DNA from: a virus
Length of the DNA: 45,822 nucleotides
Direction: 5' to 3' (one strand)
Virus record (IMG/VR): IMGVR_UViG_3300047388_000181
Location: 1 to 45,822 of that record
Positions 40,789-45,822 of this stretch are shown one piece after another. Position numbers and translations under genes: made by a program. The notes under the pieces are model-generated. The model was not told the DNA's origin and made no database searches. It worked only from the letters and a program-made list of their open reading frames with translations. Positions within the stretch are counted from its first letter, which is position 1. Every line of letters starts with the position of its first letter.

Positions 40789-41973
40789 TTATTTGAAGAT
40801 GCCGGCCACACGCGCATCGAGGTCAAGATCGGCTTCCTCTGCCGGTCCGGTATCCTCTTCGGATGGCACCGTAGAAGGTGCCACATCGATGATCGGCTGA
40901 CTGTCACCCAGTCCAACATCACCGAACCCGGTGCTGATCGGCTTGGTCTCTTCGGCTTCCGCCTTGGCCTTTGCTTCGGCTGCTGCTTTGGCTTTCTTGG
41001 CCTTCGCAGCTGCGAGCTGCTTCATCAACGCTGCTTCCTCGTCGTCCTCACCAGAAACTATAGGGGCTGACGTCGGGGTAGATGAAGTCGGGCTTGTAAC
41101 CGGGGCCGAAGGCTTTATAGCCGAGGAGATAGTGGCGGCCTTGACCGACGAACTCGGCTGCGAGGAGACTTCCGATGTCAGCTGTGAATGCCTCGCCGTG
41201 CGCATCAAAGCCGCCTGGGGCTTTCCCACTTCGCTCTCTCCCGTGATGCGGAGAGCCTGCGCTTCTCCACGCATCGGCATAACGATCGGCGCTTCCTTCT
41301 CGGTCAACGCCTGCAGAGCGCGGAACGTCATCTGCGGGTGGGGCTTATTGAGCACAAACCCGATACGGGTGATGTACGTCGAGTAATGGAAGCCCTTCTT
41401 GGCCATCGCGTCGCCCAAGATCGCCAAGTCGTTCAGCGACGCAGCCGGAATGCGGAGGAACACCGGCTCCAGGAGCGGTTCACCCAAGAGCTGCTTGCTC
41501 TGTGAGGGCACGATCAACACTGCGAGACGCTTGTAATCGGCGCAGTCACGACCCTTGCGATCGCCAACCATCTTCCACTCGTTGCGCGGGCAGAGGGCGC
41601 ATGCCGATGCCTGCGGCTGTTGTGCGTCAGCGTCCGGGGTGATCCCGTTGAGTGAGGAGCAAGTGGGGCGTCCACCCTTGCTGCTCTCGTCGTTGAAACT
41701 GTCCTTCGGGTAGAAGCTCTTCGACTTGCTCGGTGCAGCCCGCAGGATGATCACATCCAAGAACGGCGCCTGTGTACCATCGTCGGGACGCGTAAATGTA
41801 TGTGTCTCGCCGCGCAGACGCAGCGTCCACACTTTACCTTTGTATCCGATGATACCGTAGGAGCTGCCGATACCATCGGCGAGGCTTTCAGCTTCGGGGT
41901 TTAGCGCAGCAAACGCCGAGTTGGGGCGGGCATTCTCGAACGCGTCGACGTTCATGAGGTCGGTCGAGGTCAT
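40789..41973 (-). CDS. Replication-associated protein of unknown function
   Basis: This 394-residue protein lies immediately upstream of the primase gene on the same strand. It begins with a segment (PNSAFAALNPEAESL, 17-31) that matches the primase linker. A beta-rich region with cysteines follows (CSSLNGITP..., CALCPRNEW, then GRDC), which may bind a metal. Its end is an Ala/Lys-rich helix (KAKKAKAAAEAKAKAEAEE) followed by an acidic tail (EEDTGPAEEADLDLDARVAGIFK) like those of single-stranded-DNA-binding proteins. I infer an ssDNA-binding or primase-accessory role. A perfect-arm palindrome (41997) sits 23 bp upstream of its ATG. Confidence 0.5.
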   Translation of the reverse strand: MTSTDLMNVDAFENARPNSAFAALNPEAESLADGIGSSYGIIGYKGKVWTLRLRGETHTFTRPDDGTQAPFLDVIILRAAPSKSKSFYPKDSFNDESSKGGRPTCSSLNGITPDADAQQPQASACALCPRNEWKMVGDRKGRDCADYKRLAVLIVPSQSKQLLGEPLLEPVFLRIPAASLNDLAILGDAMAKKGFHYSTYITRIGFVLNKPHPQMTFRALQALTEKEAPIVMPMRGEAQALRITGESEVGKPQAALMRTARHSQLTSEVSSQPSSSVKAATISSAIKPSAPVTSPTSSTPTSAPIVSGEDDEEAALMKQLAAAKAKKAKAAAEAKAKAEAEETKPISTGFGDVGLGDSQPIIDVAPSTVPSEEDTGPAEEADLDLDARVAGIFK

Positions 41974-41996
41974 AGTCTTTCTTTCCTTCGTTAAAT

Positions 41997-42011
41997 TTAC
42001 CGTGGCGGTAA
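41997..42011. promoter_or_regulatory. Dispersed palindrome, perfect arms, intergenic
   Basis: TTACCGTGGCGGTAA in the 40-bp gap between two leftward genes, 23 bp before the ATG of the 394-residue protein. It is well placed to act as an operator. Confidence 0.7.
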
Positions 42012-42013
42012 GG

Positions 42014-42439
42014 TTACTTGGTGGGGCGACGGACGCCGACAGTGCGAACCGCGTTAAGGTTCACTCCGGGCGGTGGTGCTTTATGCGTCTCGATAAACTC
42101 GCGAATTGCCGTGGAGTTGGCTTTGCGGTCCATCAAGTCGAACGCTTGATTTTCAATCACGTAGTCCATGAATGCCTGTGGGTCGGGGAGTGAGGCGGTA
42201 TATCTTACGGAGGCGTAGGCTGTCCCTTGTTTGGTCTTGACGCTCTCGGCGCCGGACGCCTCCAGGAAATCCTGAAGCCAAGTCGTTAATAGATTTCGCG
42301 TCTCGACAAGCGGGGCGAGTTCTTCCTTGTGCCGCTCTTCGATCTCTTTGATCTTGTCGCGTACCGCTACGAACTGCTCGATGCGTTTTTCGAGCAGCTG
42401 GGAAGACGTCGCTTTAGCCGTGGTAGTATCTTCAGACAC
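42014..42439 (-). CDS. Coiled-coil phage protein, Gam/Gp157-like
   Basis: This 141-residue protein starts at GTG 42439 behind AGGAG. Residues about 12-62 are a charged coiled coil (LEKRIEQFVAVRDKIKEIEERHKEEL, then NLLTTWLQDFLEASGAESVKTKQGTAYAS). The second half holds a short fold with VRYTASLPDPQAFMDYVIENQAFDLM and ends PPPGVNLNAVRTVGVRRP. The layout is that of host-nuclease-inhibitor (Gam) or Sipho Gp157-like proteins that bind DNA ends. It sits between a helicase and the replication genes, which fits. Confidence 0.6.
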   Translation of the reverse strand: MSEDTTTAKATSSQLLEKRIEQFVAVRDKIKEIEERHKEELAPLVETRNLLTTWLQDFLEASGAESVKTKQGTAYASVRYTASLPDPQAFMDYVIENQAFDLMDRKANSTAIREFIETHKAPPPGVNLNAVRTVGVRRPTK

Positions 42440-42491
42440 GTGGGGCTCCTATGGGTTGGGGGTTTCGATTAAATAGCCGCGTCGGGGCCTC

Positions 42492-44051
42492 TCATAAGGC
42501 TTCCTTAGTGGCGTTAGAGAGCATCTCTAAAAGCGCATCCTGCACGCGCTGCTTCGCACGCAGCATTGTGTATATCCGGCGTTCAACCGGCGTACTTTGC
42601 AGATGGATAATCTGTTGTTTGCTCTTCTGTCCGATGCGGGTGATGCGTGCGTTCGCCTGATCGTAAATATCAAGCGACGTCGTGGGCATGTACCAGACCG
42701 CCATGTTCGCGATAGTCAACGTCAGGCCGTGCGCCAAGCACATCGGATGCGCCAGTAGAACTTTGTACTTGCTGGTATTCTGGAACAAATTGAAGATTTT
42801 GCCGCGGTCGCCTTGGGACGTGTTACCGGACACGACCGCGTGTTCGATCTTGGCGTCCGTTAGCACTTTGGCGACGCCGTCGAGCGCGTGGATGTACGGC
42901 ACGAACACCAGTACCTTCTTGTCGTTCTCCTCGATCAGGTCGACCAGCATCTCGTGCCGGGGCTTCGCGTCGGTCTCAATGACTTTTTTATCGCCGGCGT
43001 AGACCCAGCCGCCGCCCACTTGCAGCAGTTTGCCCATAGCTACCGCGGCGTTGACCGCGGTGACGGTGTGCCCTGCTACTTCAGCTTGGAACATCTTTGC
43101 GAGCTTGTCATAGATGCCCTCTTGCGTCTTGGTCATCGGCACGTCGATCGTACGATACGAAACCTCGGGTAACTCGATGACATCGTCGAGGGAATATCTC
43201 ACATTCGGCTGAAGCATCCGGAACGCAGTTTCAATAGCGTCCGCCTTGGGCGTCCACTTGAACTGGTTGATCCGGTTCATCAGTTGCTCTTGCGCTTGCC
43301 GGAAGAACTTCGGGACAGTGTGGGGCGTTACGATTTTCGCTTGCGACCAGACGTCGGTTGGTTCGTTTGGCATGGGGCGTCCGGTGAGGCCCCATACGAT
43401 CTTAAATCGCTCAGCAAACTTTCGCATAGCTTTGGATCGTCCAGAATTGTTTCGATAGACCGCGAGTTCATCCAGGGCGAGTACGTCGATATCAGTGCGT
43501 AGAGATAACTCCGCTTCGATAGTTTTAAGGCCGTCGTGGTTGATGACATAAATGTCCGCATCGGAAGCGAGCCGTTCGAGGCGCTTTGCTTTTGAGCCAT
43601 GGAGTATTGCTACCTTTCTGTTGGGGAGAGTGGCGAACACCTCTGCGGCCCAGACGAAATCGAGCGTAGAGAGCGTGGCCACAATGAGAAGCTTGCCGCA
43701 GAGATTGTTGCTGTGGAGATAGTCCCACGACCACAACGTCGCCTTGGTTTTGCCGGTGCCCATCGAGTTGAGCACGTAGGCCCGCGGGGACGTGGTCATA
43801 AGATCGCAAGTTGCACGCTGCACGGCGAACGGTTTCCCGCCGCGCCAATCGTACTGGGTCAACATCGGATTCGGCGTCTCGTATCCGAGCGCTCGCAGAC
43901 ATATCGCGGTACGCAGATCGTGCCGTACGACTATCCGAGCTTCCCCGTTCACGTCGATAGACGGCGCGTCAGGAAAGAGCGTAGTAGTCTGTCCCGTCGC
44001 CGGAACGATCAGCGCTCGATTAGCTCTCGATAATATCAGGCGATTGCTCAC
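42492..44051 (-). CDS. SNF2-type superfamily 2 DNA helicase
   Basis: This 519-residue protein starts at GTG 44051. It has the SF2 motifs in order: NSMGTGKT (Walker A, 95-102), LIVATLSTL (motif Ia), VLALDEL in place of DEAH (motif II), WGLTGRPMPN (motif III), and, in the second lobe, KVLVFVPYIHAL, HAVVSGNTSQGDRGK, LLAHPMCLAHGLTLT and QANARITRIGQKSKQQIIHL (motif VI). Phage SNF2-type proteins remodel or unwind DNA in replication and recombination. It overlaps the upstream zinc-finger gene by 32 bp. An accessory nuclease or recombination role is likely from neighbours. Confidence 0.85.
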   Translation of the reverse strand: MSNRLILSRANRALIVPATGQTTTLFPDAPSIDVNGEARIVVRHDLRTAICLRALGYETPNPMLTQYDWRGGKPFAVQRATCDLMTTSPRAYVLNSMGTGKTKATLWSWDYLHSNNLCGKLLIVATLSTLDFVWAAEVFATLPNRKVAILHGSKAKRLERLASDADIYVINHDGLKTIEAELSLRTDIDVLALDELAVYRNNSGRSKAMRKFAERFKIVWGLTGRPMPNEPTDVWSQAKIVTPHTVPKFFRQAQEQLMNRINQFKWTPKADAIETAFRMLQPNVRYSLDDVIELPEVSYRTIDVPMTKTQEGIYDKLAKMFQAEVAGHTVTAVNAAVAMGKLLQVGGGWVYAGDKKVIETDAKPRHEMLVDLIEENDKKVLVFVPYIHALDGVAKVLTDAKIEHAVVSGNTSQGDRGKIFNLFQNTSKYKVLLAHPMCLAHGLTLTIANMAVWYMPTTSLDIYDQANARITRIGQKSKQQIIHLQSTPVERRIYTMLRAKQRVQDALLEMLSNATKEAL

Positions 44052-44292
44052 GTCGCTTACCCTCGTATTGGATTTTCTGTCGCTCTAAACATTGCCGGCG
44101 ACGTTCAGGCTTATAGCGATACCGCAGTTTGTCGTGTTCGCTTTGGCAGACGCGGCATCGGCGGACGACCCTTCCATCCGGGTATACTTTCATCTGCGTG
44201 GTTTTTTTAGTGAAGCGGTGTCCGTTGATGCAATGCGTCTTGGTGCCTTGCCACAACTCGCGGCACCGCCACGGGTCGATGTTGCTCTCCAT
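44020..44292 (-). CDS. Small zinc-finger (HNH-type) protein
   Basis: This 90-residue protein has CINGHRFTKKTTQMKVYPDGRVVRRCRVCQ, a C-x2-GH...C-x2-C zinc-finger pattern like that of HNH-associated phage proteins, followed by a strongly basic helix (RYRYKPERRRQCLERQKIQYEGKRR). It probably binds DNA or RNA. A complete HNH catalytic set is not visible. It starts one base after the small 44294-44374 frame and overlaps the helicase gene. Confidence 0.6.
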   Translation of the reverse strand: MESNIDPWRCRELWQGTKTHCINGHRFTKKTTQMKVYPDGRVVRRCRVCQSEHDKLRYRYKPERRRQCLERQKIQYEGKRREQSPDIIES

Positions 44293-44293
44293 G

Positions 44294-44374
44294 TCAGGCC
44301 CCGAGTTCGGACCTAATCTTGGATATCCGCATCTGTGAGAGCACGTCTTTTGGATGCTTTTCGAGGTGCGCCAT
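44294..44374 (-). CDS. Microprotein with strong ribosome site
   Basis: A 26-residue frame (MAHLEKHPKDVLSQM...) starts at ATG 44374 with GGAGG five bases upstream. It overlaps the end of the VRR-NUC gene and ends one base before the start of the zinc-finger gene. An upstream in-frame ATG (44386) has no good site. The HL-x-KHP-x-D-x-x-S pattern vaguely recalls ribosomal protein S15. It may be a small regulator, or only a device for coupling translation. Confidence 0.4.
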   Translation of the reverse strand: MAHLEKHPKDVLSQMRISKIRSELGA

Positions 44375-44789
44375 GATCCCCTCCATCTGCCGGGTCAGGC
44401 GTCTCTCCTTGCTCGAAGGCGCGCAGGTGTTCTTCGTAGCGCCACTGCGCTTCGCGGTTGAGCGCTGGAGAGAGGGGTTGTCCCGCGAGGTACCGGTAGG
44501 TAATGCCACTTAAAATCTCCATCATCATTGCTACGTCGTGTTCGCTCTTAACCACCAACACGATCGCCCCAGCCCGTAGCATTGCTGAGCGCGTCGTCAG
44601 TTGGAGGGAGGTTAGCTTGCCGCCCGGCTTCTTCGTCTCGATGTACACAGCGAGGCCGCGCACACAAAGATGGTAGTCCAGCCCCACTGACCCGAAGCCA
44701 GTTTGCACCGGCTTGAAGCAGTGGCAGTCATCGCCGAGCTTCTCCAGCGCGGCATTGACCTTTGCTTTAACTCGACCTTCGGGTGTCAC
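44313..44789 (-). CDS. VRR-NUC domain nuclease
   Basis: I take GTG 44789 as start (158 residues), overlapping the previous stop (GTGA). The frame is open further upstream, but that part overlaps another gene and is Arg-rich shadow sequence. The protein shows the VRR-NUC version of the PD-(D/E)XK fold: TPEGRVKAKVNAAL, then GFGSVGLDYHLCV with D38, YIETKKPGG with E51 and K53, and Q63 in LTSLQL. Phage VRR-NUC proteins cut branched or flap DNA during recombination and replication. Confidence 0.8.
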   Translation of the reverse strand: MTPEGRVKAKVNAALEKLGDDCHCFKPVQTGFGSVGLDYHLCVRGLAVYIETKKPGGKLTSLQLTTRSAMLRAGAIVLVVKSEHDVAMMMEILSGITYRYLAGQPLSPALNREAQWRYEEHLRAFEQGETPDPADGGDHGAPRKASKRRALTDADIQD

Positions 44790-45022
44790 GGCGCCGTCCA
44801 ATCCGTCGGAAGGACGTCGTCGACGCTCTTTACCGTCGCGGTAACGTCGTCGGGGTCCGGTTTTATTACGGACTTCGACACCGTAGTTTTTATCAGGTGG
44901 TTCAACTTCCGGGTCACTTCTTCTTTTTCTTTGGTCACGTTGAAGCCCGCACGCTCGGCCGCACGCAAACGGCAAAGTTCGTGCTCGTACCAGAAGCGCA
45001 GATTGTCATCGTCCTTGGTCAT
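44786..45022 (-). CDS. Small helical protein of unknown function
   Basis: I take ATG 45022 as start (78 residues): MTKDDDNLRFWYEHELCRLRAAERAGFN, a charged helical stretch, then KEEVTRKLNHLIKTTVSKSV and an acidic end. Longer versions of this frame are shadow sequence upstream. It overlaps both neighbours (GTGA at its end). A perfect-arm palindrome lies at 44830 and encodes VTATV. No family recognised. Confidence 0.5.
   Translation of the reverse strand: MTKDDDNLRFWYEHELCRLRAAERAGFNVTKEKEEVTRKLNHLIKTTVSKSVIKPDPDDVTATVKSVDDVLPTDWTAP
44830..44844. promoter_or_regulatory. Dispersed palindrome, perfect arms
   Basis: TTACCGTCGCGGTAA in the 78-residue gene (minus strand), encoding part of VTATVK. 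Confidence 0.65.
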
Positions 45023-45257
45023 ACATCTTCTCCAATGCTTCCCGTGCGAGCAGCTGGGGTTTGCCGTACCGCCAACCCATCGCTGCATTCCACGCGTAAC
45101 GCCTCTGACCACCCATGGTGACAGGTGATCCCCACTCAAAATAATCTCGGCGTCGCATGCTGTACCCACACCAACGCCGCCAATGCCACAACGGTGTTGT
45201 CTCCCACGGCGGAGGGTTCGAGCTAAGCGGCGCATACGGCTCTGATACTATTCTCAC
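45006..45257 (-). CDS. Small Trp/Arg-rich protein (paralogue 1)
   Basis: I take GTG 45257 as start, overlapping the previous stop (83 residues). It contains PPPWETTPLWHWRRWCGYSMRRRDYF and ends with AREALEKMYDQGR. The neighbouring gene has the same pattern (IPWFSVPRWHWRYWLGYPFRRRYRYY and YEALEAQYGARG), so they are tandem paralogues. Trp- and Arg-rich short proteins may bind nucleic acid or another protein. Function unknown. Confidence 0.5.
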   Translation of the reverse strand: MRIVSEPYAPLSSNPPPWETTPLWHWRRWCGYSMRRRDYFEWGSPVTMGGQRRYAWNAAMGWRYGKPQLLAREALEKMYDQGR

Positions 45258-45481
45258 CCGCGTGCTCCATACTGCGCTTCCAGCGCTTCGTACGCGACGC
45301 GTCGGGGCGTTGCGTATTCCCAAATCGGCGTTCCATTGACGTGGTAGTAGCGGTAACGCCGGCGGAACGGGTACCCAAGCCAATAGCGCCAGTGCCATCG
45401 CGGTACAGAGAACCACGGTATGCCCGCGGGCATGGGGTTAGGTAGGCGAGGAGCGGCCTGTACGCGCCAGTGCGGCGTCAT
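45254..45481 (-). CDS. Small Trp/Arg-rich protein (paralogue 2)
   Basis: This 75-residue protein starts at ATG 45481, overlapping the previous stop, with GGAG seven bases upstream. It has the shared WHWR-x-W-x-GY-x-x-RRR block, then HVNGTPIWEYATPRRVAYEALEAQYGARG. It is the better-formed member of the tandem pair. Function unknown. Confidence 0.5.
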   Translation of the reverse strand: MTPHWRVQAAPRLPNPMPAGIPWFSVPRWHWRYWLGYPFRRRYRYYHVNGTPIWEYATPRRVAYEALEAQYGARG

Positions 45482-45822
45482 CCTCGTGCTCCCTTGCCGA
45501 AAAACGGGCACGACGTGACGACGCAATACTTCTTGCAGAGGCCGCCCGGCTTAGGCGGGTACGTCAACGACTTGCTCGCCGCCTCCAGCTTGGAGATACG
45601 CGGCAACAAGTCCGTCCAGTGCTCGATGAGGGTGTCACCCGTCGCCTTCACCTTGTCGTTCCGCTTGAACACCTCGGGGGTGGTGCACTCTTCCTTGAGC
45701 CACACGTACTCAGAGCGTACGACCATGACCTCGGGGTAATGCGAGAAGATGCACTGCGCCATCAATGCCAATTGGACCGGGTCCTCTAGGACTTTGCCGG
45801 TTTTCCAATCGAGTATGAGGGC
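45478..45822 (-). CDS. Cas4/RecB-like PD-(D/E)XK nuclease, C-terminal part
   Basis: The frame runs off the right edge of the window, so only the last 114 residues are seen. They open with ALILDWKTGKVLEDPVQLAL, which includes the D-x-K catalytic motif and the Q motif of RecB/Cas4-type nucleases. The C-terminus has three cysteines (CKKYCVVTSCPFF), like the C-terminal Fe-S cysteines of Cas4 and AddB. The fourth would lie upstream, beyond the window. Such proteins are 5'-3' exonucleases acting in recombination. The TGA overlaps the ATG of the next gene. Confidence 0.75.
   Translation of the reverse strand, partial: ALILDWKTGKVLEDPVQLALMAQCIFSHYPEVMVVRSEYVWLKEECTTPEVFKRNDKVKATGDTLIEHWTDLLPRISKLEAASKSLTYPPKPGGLCKKYCVVTSCPFFGKGARG

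Noticed and set aside
44790-44975. N-terminal extension of the VRR-NUC protein
   Set aside because: Arg-rich sequence overlapping the 78-residue gene in another frame. The GTG at 44789 with stop/start overlap is the better start.
45023-45235. N-terminal extension of the 78-residue gene at 44786
   Set aside because: This part is the shadow of the Trp/Arg-rich paralogue in another frame. The internal ATG 45022 gives a coherent small protein.

Overview
This window is part of the genome of a tailed bacteriophage, or a closely related prophage or metagenomic contig, with a podovirus-like gene set. GC content is high, genes are tightly packed, and many junctions are start/stop overlaps (ATGA, TAATG, GTGA). 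The host is probably a high-GC proteobacterium. An alphaproteobacterial host is my guess from the style of the lysis proteins and from a tRNA-Glu fragment, and it is not proven. No terminase, integrase, DNA polymerase or RNA polymerase gene lies in the window, so both ends continue into further phage sequence.

Layout. Positions 1-37.6 kb are all transcribed rightward and hold the virion and lysis genes. In order these are: portal (16-2313); a structural protein and two collagen-like proteins (2.3-4.4 kb); a three-gene glycan cassette made of a GT2-TPR-propeller protein, a YibB-like protein and a methyltransferase (4.4-7.6 kb); a LamG-like structural protein; four small basic or low-complexity proteins; scaffold (9.8-10.9 kb) and major capsid protein (11.05-12.06 kb), separated and followed by hairpin terminators; two neck/adaptor proteins (12.2-13.2 kb); a long fibre region with five more collagen-like proteins, a glycine-rich adhesin-like protein and small beta proteins (13.2-21.2 kb); a lysis module (21.3-23.0 kb); an endonuclease VII; a large tail protein whose true start appears to need a +1 frameshift (24.07-26.75 kb); an eighth collagen-like protein; three internal/ejection-type proteins including one of 1896 residues with an ADP-ribosyltransferase-like domain (27.3-36.7 kb); and a run of small genes. 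Positions 37.7-45.8 kb are transcribed leftward and hold replication and nuclease genes: PrimPol-DUF927 helicase, a replication-associated protein, a coiled-coil protein, an SNF2-type helicase, a zinc-finger protein, a VRR-NUC nuclease, small proteins, and the C-terminus of a Cas4/RecB-like nuclease that runs off the window.

The two transcription units converge at 37.59-37.73 kb. That gap holds a hairpin and a 49-bp piece that folds as the 3' part of a tRNA-Glu(UUC), from anticodon arm to CCA. It looks like a phage attachment site.

Five observations stand out. (1) A 15-bp palindrome, TTACCG-NNN-CGGTAA, occurs seven times with perfect arms and four more times with one mismatch, spaced every few kb inside and between genes; it could be a repressor, stoperator or ParB-type site. 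(2) A UUU_CGG +1 frameshift candidate joins the conserved N-terminus to the large tail protein. (3) The ADP-ribosyltransferase-like segment lies between perfect 26-bp direct repeats exactly 207 codons apart. (4) Eight GPT-rich collagen-like proteins occur with a glycosyltransferase/methyltransferase cassette, suggesting that the phage decorates its own fibres. (5) The tRNA-Glu 3' fragment and the dispersed palindrome together suggest a temperate lifestyle.
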